Source: Pestalotiopsis fici W106-1
Taxonomy: Eukaryota; Ascomycota; Sordariomycetes; Amphisphaeriales; Sporocadaceae
Reading direction: 5' to 3'
Length of the DNA: 64,000 bases
NCBI RefSeq assembly: GCF_000516985.1
Contig: NW_006917094.1
Coordinates: forward strand, 186,001 to 250,000
Positions within the stretch are counted from its first letter, which is position 1. Each line of letters begins with the position of its first letter. Shown here in pieces: positions 21,968-34,472 of the stretch. A model generated the notes under the pieces. It saw only the letters and a list, made by a program, of their open reading frames with translations, was not told where the DNA came from and searched no databases. The position numbers were made by a program, and so were the translations under genes.

Positions 21968-24222
21968 TTGCGGTCGGACCCAGCTCGGGGATAACGTTGG
22001 ACCAGTAGGTAGGTATGCTGCGGTGCTAAGCCAGAGCGGCGGGCGCAGGTGTTGGTCTCTATTTCACTGGAAAACCACTCACTGACGCCGGCGGGGATAA
22101 TTGGCAGGAATAGAAAATACAAGAAAATTCACGAGTGAAGCGGGCCAAGCTCGAAACAGAAAAAAGAAGTCAAACTTGTCAAGGGCCGAGATCTCGGGGT
22201 TATGGTTTAATCAAATGTGTGTGAATGTGCTGCTGATCTATCATGGCGGCTTGTCTCAATCAATCGGTCGGTACTGTCGGCTTCTGAGATGGCCCCATAT
22301 GACTGCAAGTAGCGTAGCCTCACCACTCCGCACTGGAATTTGGGGGGAAACCGACAAACGAGAAGTTGCGTTGCGTGGCAGCAGCAGGCAGTGTTGGGAA
22401 CCAAACTTGGCGCAAGTCTAGGTCTAGTTTTTTTCTTTTCTCCCCCTTCTTCTTCTTTCTGTCATGTTTTCCATTCTTCGGGCCCATCCATGTCTCCCAA
22501 GGAAAGGTGCTTGGGTTCTTCGGTTCTTCCTTTTTTTTTTTTTTTCAAAGGCATTTGAATGTGGGGGGTGGACAGCCAAACGGGCGGCAAAAACCGTTCC
22601 TTCTCACCTTAATTCCGCCCAACATCTATTTTGGTAACATGTAATTAGGTATTTTGGATTTGTTTGCTCACTATTCTTGCCCCCTCGGCTCTGGGTATTC
22701 TCTGCCATACTTCCAGAAGCCAGAAAGTATATCTGCCAGTTTGTACACATGTAAGCAGAAGGGGGGGAAGCCCGGCCACCCACCCAAAAGAGGATGTAGA
22801 GGGACAACTTTGACATCGACTCTTCTGTTTGTATCCGTACTTTAACCAATGCTTATTGTTGAGGATGATGATGATGACACTTGGACAGAAGGTACTTAGA
22901 CCATCACGCAAGAAGTGGTAATTGGACCACCAATCGACCAACCCCTTTCCCCCTTCCCTCGACGATTCCTGTTACGCGAGCTGGTGGTAGCAGCCGGAGC
23001 TCTGCAGACTCGAATGAATGGCGTAGGACACATTAGAAATAATTAGTCGAAGAATAAACGTACCGTCTTAGCCGGCCACTTGCTCTAACGAGACAGACCC
23101 CTGGCTCGTGGACGGAGTCGATACTGTACTTGAGATACAAATCCGATCCACAATTCTAATGACTGGAGCACGCTAAGGAAGACGTGCGCGCCGTCTTTGC
23201 CGGGCTGGAGGGCAGAAATCGGATCAGTCGGATGTTACTGGAGATAAGACCGCCACACTAATTCCGGCGTTTGGGCAACAAGCACACCTGATTCTCCAAG
23301 GGAGTTGGAGGGGGGAGCTAGGGGGAGAAAACAAAAGGTTTCCGTTTCCAGTAATTCTGACGAACGGGAACTCGACTACCGCTCGAATGAAAGTCTGGCC
23401 AACGAGCATGACGTTACATTATGTAAGCCCCAAGGCACTGGGTCCGGTCTCACGCTTCTGGGCTATGCTACGGAGTATGTACAAAACGAAAGATTGGCTT
23501 TTCGGACCAAGACATTTGTAAACCTTGGAAAGTCCGATACGACGGGAATCGCGCAAGATTAGGTTGTAGGGGACAGTTTGTTCCATCCCCGAAGATAGAA
23601 AATGTTATTCTTGGCGTTGCTGTGTGTACTCTGTAAGCTCGAAACGGTGTGTCGCCAATGAATTGCATGTTCCAAGAGAAAGAGAGAGAAAAATACAAGT
23701 GCTGGACCTCCGAGCCGAGACACATATATGACCCCGCAAGCCAATCAGCAACCTGGTATTTACTCCTCGACAGGGACTCGAAGTTGTCCTTGCAGATATC
23801 TGGATCTTATATCGTTCTTCCATATCTTCAAACTCCTTGAAAGTGCTTTGGATCGTGTAACTTGGGAGGTATGCATCGTGATCGTGATTTTGTCGAATTC
23901 CGTATGAAAATTGTCAATTCCAAAAATGGTAACCACTATCTCCGGTACCATCTTGGAAACTCCGAGCAAGACTCGCGCTTTCGTCATGTTTTCTTTGTCG
24001 GCCGAGAAGGCCGTGACGGCCGTGACGGCCGTGACAACGAATTCAGCAAAAGACAGCGAGTATTTATAGAATATTATGGCTTTTCACATCTTACTGGTGA
24101 TGGATTATACATTCATGATCGGAACACGAAATCCTTGGGAAGTAATTTCCAGGAAGACGACTTGATTAAATTCTATTTCTGAGAGACCACGAAAATAAGT
24201 CTGGAGCTTGTTTTCATTCACT
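21968..24222. other. Divergent intergenic region
   Basis: Lies between the Zn2Cys6 gene (minus) and the MDR gene (plus). Near the regulator it is strongly pyrimidine-rich on the plus strand (22424-22555, with a long T run near 22531), typical of promoters and 5' leaders. A short GGCCGTGAC repeat sits at 24000-24035. Open frames here lack motifs and are not called. Confidence 0.55.
24000..24035. repeat. 9-bp minisatellite (GGCCGTGAC)
   Basis: Three perfect units preceded by one variant, GGCCGAGAA, about 190 bp upstream of the MDR start codon. Confidence 0.85.
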
Positions 24223-25323
24223 ATGGCTTCATCCAGGTCATTGATTGTCAACTCTATCAGTTCACCTCTTGACCTCAAGATCGAGAACAGGGATGTACCA
24301 AAAGCAAAACCTGGCACTGCCGTTGTGCAAGTTCTTAATGCCGTTATTGGACCTCAGACGGGCTTCGCATTGGCACATCCCATGCCAAACTTTCAATTCC
24401 CAGTTCCCGGAATATATGGTCACAGCTGTATAGGCCGCATTGTTTCAGTCGGTGTAGACTCGACATCTCTCAAGGAGGGCCAATTGGTTCTCGTGGACAG
24501 TCATGTCACATCCCGCGATGACCCCAATGTGGAAATGCTTATAGGCCTCATGGATGGTGGTACCGAAAAGTCCAAAAAGTTGGCCAACGACGCCTGGCGT
24601 GACGGCTGCTGGACGACCCACGCTGTCGTACCCCTCGAGAACGCCACACCCCTGGACGAGGAGACCCTCGTCAAGCAGCATGGCTACGAGCTTGACGAGC
24701 TCAACTACCTGGCCAGGTTCGCCGTCGCGTACGGAGGCGTCTCAGCCCTCGACATCAAAGCGGGTGAGACCGTCATCGTAGGACCAGCAACAGGCGGTTT
24801 TGGTGGTGCCGCAGTTGAGGTCGCTGCCGCTAGAGGCGCCAGAGTGATTGCCTTTGGTCGAAACAAGGACGCCTTGGCCAAGATCAAGTCACTCGTTGCA
24901 CGCGTCGAAACTGTCGTGCTGACCGGAGACCTGGACAAGGATACGGCAGCTTTCTCAGCCTTCGGGCCGGCAGACGCGTACATAGACTTCACTCCATTTC
25001 AGGCCCAAGATGCGCCACATATCGGAGCAGGCATCAAAGCGCTCCGGAGGCGAGGCAGAATGGTTCTCATGGGTGGTGTATCGACCATCTCGCTCCCCTA
25101 CTGGTTTATTATGTTGAACAGTATCGAGATCAAGGGGCGATGGATGTACAGTCGCAAGGAGATCCGGGAGGTGGTGAAAATGGTCGAGACCGGTGTGCTC
25201 AAGCTTGGGAAAACGGCTGGCCACGAAGTTGCTGGCAAATTTAGCCTAGAGGACTGGAAGAATGCCTTTGAGGCAGCCGGTAAGGCTACTTCATGGGGCC
25301 AATCCGTTGTTTTTACACCGTGA
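24223..25323 (+). CDS. Medium-chain dehydrogenase/reductase (zinc-type ADH-like)
   Basis: A single exon encodes 366 residues starting MASSRSLIVNSI. The GroES-like N-domain contains PGIYGHSCIGRIVSVG, where the family GH(E) motif keeps its His; the structural-zinc cysteine cluster is not evident. The Rossmann nucleotide-binding region is IVGPATGGFGGAAVEVA (about residues 186-203), followed by ARGARVIAFGRN. Length and order fit MDR alcohol dehydrogenases and quinone reductases, which oxidise or reduce small alcohols, ketones or enones with NAD(P)H. No signal peptide is seen, so a cytosolic location is likely. Third positions within the gene are GC-rich compared with its AT-rich flanks. Substrate unknown. 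Confidence 0.88.
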   Translation: MASSRSLIVNSISSPLDLKIENRDVPKAKPGTAVVQVLNAVIGPQTGFALAHPMPNFQFPVPGIYGHSCIGRIVSVGVDSTSLKEGQLVLVDSHVTSRDDPNVEMLIGLMDGGTEKSKKLANDAWRDGCWTTHAVVPLENATPLDEETLVKQHGYELDELNYLARFAVAYGGVSALDIKAGETVIVGPATGGFGGAAVEVAAARGARVIAFGRNKDALAKIKSLVARVETVVLTGDLDKDTAAFSAFGPADAYIDFTPFQAQDAPHIGAGIKALRRRGRMVLMGGVSTISLPYWFIMLNSIEIKGRWMYSRKEIREVVKMVETGVLKLGKTAGHEVAGKFSLEDWKNAFEAAGKATSWGQSVVFTP

Positions 25324-28300
25324 GTTGACCCTCTAGGTTAGAAGATGGATCAGATGTCACACACATAGCTGGACGACTTTAACCATAAAAATTGAGATTG
25401 AGAGGTTATCAGCTTCGCTAGCACTTTGAAATGATATTTATCTTTCTGTGTTGTTTAATCTTCATTCTCTGGCCAGAGTTCTTAGACACGAATGGCGATT
25501 GACTTATTTCCACCAAAAATAGCTAGCAATCAGGCGCCTATATACAGAAAAGACCGCCTTGATAAAGGCTTACAATAAGTCTTCGCCTTAAGATTACTAA
25601 CAAGGACCCTGCTTTTTCAATCAGACAAGAAAAGTCTTGTAAAGGCGTTCATGGTAGTCCCAGAATTGAAGAACGATCAAGGTAGTTGTTGCGTTTTCAA
25701 AAACCCAACAAAGCCTGCAATACCTCTGAAGCACAGGAATTATCCCAATTAAGGACCGAAAAGCTTAAGTGGATGATCATATGCCCATAAGCATTATATC
25801 TAGTCGGCTTAGATGGAAACCAAGTCTGCTTTATAGATCTCAATTAGGAGAGTTAAGGCGTATCGCTGATGTTCTCTCACATCGAGCTAAGCGGATTATT
25901 CTCTTTCTTATTTCCTTTCTTATTTTCTTTTCCATTTTGCTCTTTCATTTATTTATTGCCTTTTGCATAAGGATAAAGTAGCATTTGGCGTATAAATTAC
26001 GTTAGACATCAAGCATCACTACTACTAATACTGCAAAAGGACAAGTCTTTTAGATTCGAAATATGGCATATAAGCGTATATACAATAGTTGAAAAGTATC
26101 GTATCAATCTTTTGGAGTGATCGTGAGTGTGGATGTTGTGTCAGTGAACAGAACGAGGACGTCTGTGGCGACAGTCATAAAGCGAGCTTCGTGTGATACT
26201 ATGAGGAGTATATCACCCGCATATTTTGATGAAACCCATTTGTAGAACGGCAACAATAACGCAAACAATCCCACAACCAGAAGCTCGTTGGTCAGAAATC
26301 CAATGGACCATCATTACTTTCACCAGGCAGGGAGTCAGGCTATAGCCGCGGGAGATCACCGGGTTCAGTGCTTGAGTTTCACGGGCTGACGTTTCAATAA
26401 ACAACATACCCCGGCGGCATATTGCGGCTCTTTGATAAATTAAGACTTGATCCCAAAAATAAACCAGACAAGTCTTCATTCCCCCACAGAGGATCGCAGA
26501 CCCTTGGACGATATGCACAGAATGATGATGATATCTGACATACATGAAGGACATCCAACAATGAACGCGCGTAGGGACCCCGAAGATCACTTGTACGCCT
26601 CTCTTGCATGTCGTTCCTCGACCCAGGCGGCTCTTTATGTGTCAGGTCTTCAGGCACACCAATGAGGGCGAGGTGACGACAAGGCCTACCTGCATATCAT
26701 TTCTATCGTCCAAGGGTTTTGACGCCGGCACTTCATCGTAGATCGTTGGGTAAGCATGGAGAATGGTTGCGTTCTGGAGAGTCTCGATAAGGAACATGCT
26801 TGAAGTGTGTACCGAGCTCATGGTGGTTGACCAGCACCAATGATGTCTTCGGCGATACGAGGAGGGCGCTACCGGAAGCTCTCACGTCGCTTGCTTAACC
26901 GCTTCTACGTATTCCAATGCTTGACCAGCTTGCAGAGTCATCCATGTCTCATAATCATATGTGCACTTAGCGCCCACCATCGACCACGTTGCATCCTTCG
27001 AGAACAGAATCGTCAAATCGTGGCAGAGCAAAATTTAACGCTCTGGGTGCATTCCCACAACACCAAAAAGCCTGTTTGGTGCGAGAATTTTGATTCGAGG
27101 TGGAAGCCTTCTAGAACGACGTAAGATGTATCGTCTTCTGGGGTTGGGGCGCGCTTATGACTATAAGTGGGCGGTTATTTGGGAGAGGCGGCCATTCATT
27201 GGTTCCAACGAGAACAGCGACCAGGGAAGCATTATAGAATGCACGTCTAGGCAATTGTATTCTTAGAATAGAATCTCACTCATTGGGTAGATGATTTCTC
27301 AATGAATCTTATAAAGGTAGCTAAGCGCTGTTTTCTGAATTCGTGTCATGCAGCTCTTTTCAACGTTTATCTGGCATGATTCTCGCGTGGCCAAGCCACT
27401 ACAAGGGTTGTGTTGCGAAGTTGAGAGAACACTTTACTCACACTACATAGCAACCTTTGTACACATTGAAGTCATTTGCAATTGTCTTTGAGCTGCCATA
27501 CCGCTGTTTTTGTCATCCGAATACGTAGCTCGGCATCATCTACGTGCTGTTGCACATCTGCACGCGGCGTTTATACAGGGCTAGCAAATGTATTCACTTG
27601 CGCACTCTTCTTGAGCGGGAAACCGGTCCTCGGACCTCAACCTTGATGAAACAAATTCCCTTGATGATGCGATCTCATAGAACAAGTCATGTTGCTGGAC
27701 ACCCCAGGTGCTGGAGAGGCGTGCAGGCTTTTCTCCGGTCAAACCTCCTCACTTGACCTTGGCCATCAACGGCGCGGGTCTATGGGTACACAAAGGTGAA
27801 ATTGAGCTTAGTCGGTCCCGAGCTGTTGGGACATACCCTCGTAAAGGATCGAATTAGAAACTCAGGAATTGCGGCACAGCATCTACCCACGGCCGGGACA
27901 AGATGTATCTAGGTTGAACTGGTTTCTAAGAGATTGAAGGCACTGGCCTCAAGGTTGCCTTCAGTGTTGAAGTCTCAGTTACGCTATTGATAATGTGACA
28001 TGGAATGTTCAAAAATAATCAGATACACGAGTGGTTTAATATAGGCATGTCTGCACTTACGCATACGTGCATCTGGGTTAGGCTTCACAATGGTTTCGAC
28101 ACAGATATGATGATAATCTTGTGTTGGTTCCTTGTTTGGTTCAGTTGGCTGCATGGTAATGGCACAGGGCAGGGTGTCATCAGGGCCCGCGCAATGCCAT
28201 ACAGACAGTTTTTCGGCTTTTTGAGTTGCGCCGTTGTTTGGCAGCGATCATGGACCAGATCACCCCTGTTCTTCGTTTAGACGCGATTCTGAGAGCAGCG

Positions 28301-30436
28301 AGCGATAGAAAGAGCAGCACTAATTAATGTGATGCAATGTAAGATGGGATGAAAAATGCTGACTGCCTGTGGAAAAAGTTGTTGAGTCCATATTCCGCCA
28401 TCGTTGCACATTTTGGTACTTTGGGACAGTACACCACACCTGAGCGACGGCCGGCGGGCTGTTCGGAGTTCCTTCCGTTTTGACACTGCTCGGTTGGTAT
28501 GATCTTTGCTTCTTTTCCTTCTCGCGGCTCGCCGTGATGCAAGCAGCAGTTATGCTACAGATTAACCACTTACCACAATTCGTGTTCCTACATACCTGCG
28601 ATCCAAGCGAAACATGCAGTTGCTCCACGGAGTCCAGGCCCAATGCATGTCACCGCACGGCTCAAGTACCAATCTACATACTTGGTACCTGGTCAACCTG
28701 GGTAGGTTGCGCATGCAGTAAGCACTTTTACGAACAAGGCACGCGGCTCGGTCCCACAAGGAGAAAGAAGCAATGAGGATCATGAACCAGACAGCCTTGT
28801 GTTGGAATTTTCTGCTCTACCTACTCTGTACATTTTGGTTTCCAGCAATGTCACTCATCCGCCCGTCTCGCTCGTGACATTTCAAAGCGCGACCAAGCTA
28901 TACCTAGTCGATCCAGGCGAGAAGGTAAAATCGACAGAGTGCCGAGCTGGACCGTCCCCAATCCAGCTTCCCGCTACGACTCTGCTGCATTTCTCTCTCG
29001 AATCCCTGTACTATGTGCAAGGAGATATAACTCGTAGGGTTGCAATTCGAACCCAAGGGTCACTTTCGCCTGCCTTCCGCTGACAATGATAGTAGGCTGA
29101 CTGACCCTCCCGAGGTGGGCGCACCAACCCGCGTCGGTAATGTGCATCCGCACATCCAAGCCTACAACGTGTAGTTTTTGGACTGTCTGACTGGCCTCAA
29201 TTGGTATGTCGTCGTCGTCGCCGCCAATGCGTTGTCTCTCCTTCAACATATGGATGCCGCTTCATCATGACCCGTAATGTCCAGGGAGGATTGTGTATTG
29301 TACAAGAGCATTCAACAAACAAACACAATCTCCGTTCCACCTTAAGACTTTGCGCCTTTGAACACCAAATGCTTTGCGAGGAACATACATTAAAGCCCAA
29401 TCAGCTGGTGTTCACTGTAGGCTGGCTACCTTGGCTACCTGCTTCGATAGAGCCCAACCAGCGGCAGCGGCCCGCTTAGCAACTATAGTGTAGGTCTATG
29501 GCGCTAAAGTACAGGTATGGAGCAGGGAGGTAACCGTGCGAGCGGGCGACAAGCGCTACCAGTTGACCATCATACCCAGACCTACGGAGCAGATATGTAC
29601 CTTCCTACTTACATCCATGGATACCTGGGTACGCAGCATTCCGCGATCGGGGGCCTTCTATTGCCGCCCCAGAAAATTCCATTTCAAGACTTTGGGAACA
29701 CGAGCAGAAACTTTAAGGATGCATGCATTCGAATACTTCTAAGGATATCCATGGGCAGCAGAGCAAAGTTGTCGGCACAAGACGATGACGGCTTGCCAGG
29801 TAGGATGGCCCGTTTCTATAATTGACGTCTGCGGGACGAAACCGTCCAGGCGGTTCAGTGTTTGCCTACCTACATGGATGGTACGGAGCATAGTACCGAC
29901 CTTACAGTATGGCTCCACCAAGCTAATAAGGCTTGATTACGCGCGCTCCCGAAATGGCGAGACCAAGAGTGCGCCCGTTGACGGGGTTTTAACCGCACAA
30001 GGTCATACCATCCTATTCCTTCATCTTCTTGGGAGTTTCATTCTTCGCACGTTGCAATCACGAATATTGGCTCCTGGATTTGGTAAGCAGTCGGTTGGCA
30101 TATGCTCAATGAACCGTTTGCTTGCTTCACGCTCCTCAACATGGCTCTGTAGTTGGGTTATGCTGTCAAAATTGAACCCTTTATTGATAGGATCACTTGA
30201 GACGAAATCAGGCTCACATACTTTTGTAAAAGCAATTATCATCTACTACGCATAATTCAGGGTCGGGAAAAGGCCACCGCATTGTTGTACAAGCAGATGC
30301 CGATTTCACCATCTTCTGACATGCAATGCACTCGAAGAAAGGGACCACAACCGCTGACGCCCGGGATCGTATACTCTTTTGGGCAATACTTGGGAAGAGC
30401 TGGGGGTCCGTCTAGGGTCCTTGAGGAGAGCCAAAG

Positions 30437-30490
30437 CACACACACACACACACACACACATACACACACCACATACACCACATACACCAC
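30437..30490. repeat. (CA)n microsatellite
   Basis: About 12 uninterrupted CA units followed by TACACACACCACATACACC-type imperfect repeats. Confidence 0.9.
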
Positions 30491-32141
30491 CAGCAGCTGT
30501 TCTGCCACCCTGCGCGGCAGCCGGGCCAGAATGGATGTTGGCTGGCGGCTCGCAAACTTGAGCATGTGTACGGACTATAGAAAGAAGAAAAGAAAAGAAA
30601 GGCAACAGAAATCCTAGTGACGACTCTATCATCTGCTACAAAGAGGGCCCCTCGGGTATGTCCAGATCTCTCTCGGCTCCACGATGTCTCTACATACCAT
30701 CGTGGTCGTGATTGACTGGCTGAGATGCACTCACCCGGCGGCGCGCAGCCGCGGAGCAGGAATATCCTAGTACAGTTGCCTACCTCCCCATCTTTGCTTC
30801 ATTGCTGGCAGGATGGGCTTTGCCGCGTCGCCGCCGATGATGAGGCCGCTTTTTGAAGCGAAGTTGCCCCGCTGGTGCAAGCTCCCGCAGCGGCTGCGCT
30901 GTGCTCCTCGAGCGCTGAATCCTGCCTAATTGAATGAACCTGAGAGCCAGCCAGTCTAAAGGTCTGAGGCCGTCCGGGGGTTGCGGCAATACGAGAGAAA
31001 CAGACTCTCCTTCGCGACCTTCAGCGTGGAGGCGCGCTAGAACGCTTTCGACAAGTTGCTCCAATGCTCCATTAGACGCGGGCGACCCATGTGCCTCAAC
31101 GCCCTGGCGGCCATTTCAACATCACACATTCGCGTCAAATTGCACTGCATCAGATCCCTGCCTCTTCCGCTCATTGGTCGCCAAAGTGCAAGACTAACCA
31201 TTTTGCCATCTTGCGTTTTCGAGCTCTTGGCATCAACTTACTACACTACTGCTGCTGACCCAGCATCCAGTTGGCATTAACCCCCTACCATTCACGAGAT
31301 ACTACCTACTATTTGCCTGCCGTCTGACACCGCCATTGTATAGCAAAGATGGCAAGATGTTGAAGTAGTATATCCTTGCGCTTGTGTGGTCGGGGGAATG
31401 GTGGATATGCAGAGTTCATGGTTTGCCCTTGTCGAGAGCGAATCCTGATTGTTCGGATGTCGGTAGTGCTTGGTTGAAAGCGGTTTGGCGACTGCTGCGC
31501 CGAAGCGCCGCGTCAAGGTGGTCCAGGGGTTCCGCGGACCTTTCTTACGTCGAATCGATCAGTGCTGCCAGTCACATGCCGCCAGGCTGTTACTTGGACA
31601 AGGATATCATCCTGTACAACTCTTCCCGATAGGGAGAGGAACCAGCGGTCACGACAGTGAACAGACCGACCAGTGATAATGGCTTTCTTCCTTGAGCGTA
31701 TGAGATGTCGAGATCATCTTCATCACACTGCGACTATATGTCAAGTCACCCAGGCACTGTCGCATTGCAGAAATCTAGTGGCTACACTAGTTCGGACGAA
31801 CTTTCATCACGACCGAGAGCGGACTTGTAGCGGTGATGGACATGAACATTGACGGCCTCTGAGCAGCCTGATCAGTAGGAGGAGTATCAGTTGCAAGCAG
31901 CGAAAGGCTTTCAAGTAGAGGGTCAAGAGACTTTCATCTCGGCACTTAGACGCGGGCGCACGGGTTTGCTCGTCCAATAGGCGTGGCTGGGAGCCTCACC
32001 TGTATTGAACATCCTGCATCACGCGAAAGGGCAGTGATCTTCCTGTGCTCATTACCTCATTTGATCCCATGGAAGCAGGGTTGCAGCAGACAGACAATAA
32101 GCAGGCTGCAGTAGGTACTAGATATGATTCATTGTGCCAGG

Positions 32142-32176
<35 letters not shown>
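32142..32176. repeat. (TTGC)n tetranucleotide microsatellite
   Basis: Eight to nine nearly perfect units in non-coding sequence. Confidence 0.9.
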
Positions 32177-32177
<1 letters not shown>

Positions 32178-32901
32178 TTGCCAGCCAACCTGCGTAGCTT
32201 GCCTTGCGCCTGATATCAGATCTGGCCCCCATCTCCCCAGAGATCGTCAATTGTACAATCAATTTTTCCCAGGGCCACCCAAAGATTATGTATGCACCTG
32301 ATGGCTACAGCGCAGAATTCGTGCTGGCGGGCTGGGTGAAGCCATTTTGCCCATCGCATAGAGATCCGCAGGTAAAGATGGATATGTCAGGTAGCGCAAC
32401 AAGCGCTGTCATTGTCCAGAATATGCTAATGTACCTGGGTATACATCTTGTCTATAAGGTAGTACGGAGGAATCGTGTCCCCCTATGACGCTTGCTTGGC
32501 TTCACTTGATAGCTACTCTCGGTTTATAAGCACTTGAGAACGTCCGCAATAAAAAGGTCAATTGGCCAAACAATCACAAGAAAAACATCTAATAGTCTAT
32601 TATGTATTATTCACAATCGTTTTGTTCCCAAAATTGATTTGTCCGAATTCTGTGACAATGGCGATTTGAGGAAGATAGAATAAAATAGAGGGGGGGAGAT
32701 GGAACCTTAAACCAGCAGTGCCGCTGGCCAACTGAGCTTGTACCGGAACGAGTGGATGGCAGGCACTCGTTAATCAATGAAAGAACCCCTGCTCGCCATG
32801 GACCGCTATCATATCTAATCCTGGTCGCAGGCCGTCGCGTGGAAAACAGAGGGGAGGGACATAGTGGAGGGGCCAGCCAGACTTATTAAGGGACAGAGAC
32901 A

Positions 32902-32929
32902 CAGAGAGCGAGAGAGAGAGAGAGAGGGA
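32902..32929. repeat. (GA)n purine tract
   Basis: Mostly AG dinucleotides within a longer purine-rich stretch. Confidence 0.85.
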
Positions 32930-34472
32930 GAAGAAAAAAGGTACATCGGCGGAAAGTACAACTTGTACGAGCGAAGCGCCATGCCGCCGATACTACGAAC
33001 TGGGGACAAGAGCCAAGAAAATCCAGGGATTGTTTTAGCGGATGATCTATCTGGGTATGTACAAAAGTATCTGGGCATCCGCGGAGGCACCCAAGCAAGC
33101 CGTCAAGGCTCCCAATTGGTTTTGTTTTTCTTCTTCTTGGAATCATCAATCGCAGTTTATTGCTTTAACTCGCTTGGCCTGTCTAGCCGTCTTGGAGGCT
33201 GCTGCGTATTATTACTACCACCACCACTGTACCTTGATCTTGTTTGCCGCTCGATGGGTCTGGGTCTCGTCAGTTTCTGTGGTTGAGGTTCAATGCTGAT
33301 ACATTTCGCTGCTGCTGCTGCTGCTTGCACTTGCCGACCGACTTGGCTAACGCCCTGTGCTTACCCTTACATCAACTAATCAACCACTCTGACCTGAACT
33401 TCCGGTCTCACCGTACACCAGCAGCTTTTTGCTCTTCCACACTCCTTTTCCCGCTCAAAACGAAAAGCCAGCGGCGACAAGAAATAAGAAAACGATAGAT
33501 TGCAACCATTGAGAAATGAAAAGATAATATCTCGGCGACAACAGGATTTTATTCTTATTGTTGATTTTTGGACGCGGCTTTCATTGCCGGCCCCACGCAA
33601 TTACTCATCTCCAGGAACAGAGCAGCAACTCGGAAATACTCATTATTACACTCGGCTGGCGCAAAAGATAATCGCGCGGTAGTTTCCCAAGCGCCGGGTC
33701 TGTCGCAAACAGACACTCAGTGTGGGACGCCTTTCAATTGAGCCGCAGCGACGACAACTCGGACGTTCACCAAGTCCGCAGGCAGAGAGGGTCCATTTTG
33801 TGAAACTGGAAGAAAAGGGCAGTGCGCGAGTTAGTTCACAGCGTGAGAAGGCAGAGAGGCAGGGGATATCGCGGGCTGGATCTCGCGACTTTCCCATTGG
33901 GTTGATTGAGCTACTTCCAAGGTTCTCGCAAAAAGTCACACCACGGCTTCGTCGGCACCTCTCTCAGATAAAACAGGCAACATAACCCTGAGTATCTCAT
34001 CTACTGCACAACAGCGCATCAACACACAATTTTGCTCCGTCTTGTCGGGAAATGCAGAGAACCCGTTATTCTTCTCGTCGCCCATTCCGAGTTAGATAAT
34101 CGGCCACTTCAAGCCCCAAGCTTTTATGAAGGGCAGCCAGCAATCCCGTGAGGAAGTACAATTGGCACCGATTGACTGCACTATCTGGAATATTCGTTGT
34201 CAGAATTGAGGTGCAGGCGCCGCGTAGCAATTTTACAGAAGCTGATAGGCTTGCAACGCCAGCCCGAGATTTGCTTGTGCGTCAGCCCGCCGAATCGGAA
34301 AGGAGGGTAGGACCGGCTGGTACGGATTTGCTTCCAGGCATATCTTTTTACTACCTCAAGGCAGACTGCGAGATAATTCCGTTCTTACTCTACTCTGCCT
34401 TGAAAGCAGGCTCCTCTCGTTTCGGTACGGACCATTAACACTTAATATCACGGATCGGGCGTGATCAACACA

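Larger units (their letters stand above)
25324..34472. other. 9.1-kb stretch without a convincing gene
   Basis: No frame gives a family motif or a coherent spliced model. It holds a (CA)n tract at 30437-30490, a (TTGC)n tract at 32142-32176, a purine (GA)n tract at 32902-32929 and a CTG run near 33308. The first part, about 25330-26100, is AT-rich. An open frame of over 100 codons on the minus strand at about 30780-31110 has a coding-like composition but no start and no recognised domain. The last kilobase is probably promoter and leader of the following fusion gene. Confidence 0.5.

Noticed and set aside
23862..24182. Plus-strand frame of 106 codons just upstream of the MDR gene
   Set aside because: Includes the GGCCGTGAC minisatellite; no motif, and it lies in the MDR promoter.
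26394..26860. Possible small minus-strand gene (starting MSSVHTSSMFLIETLQNATI)
   Set aside because: The first 44 codons look reasonable, but no donor/acceptor pair leads to a sensible second exon.
30282..30632. Thr/His-rich (plus) and Cys/Val-rich (minus) frames around 30.4 kb
   Set aside because: Produced by the CA microsatellite; no start context or homology pattern.
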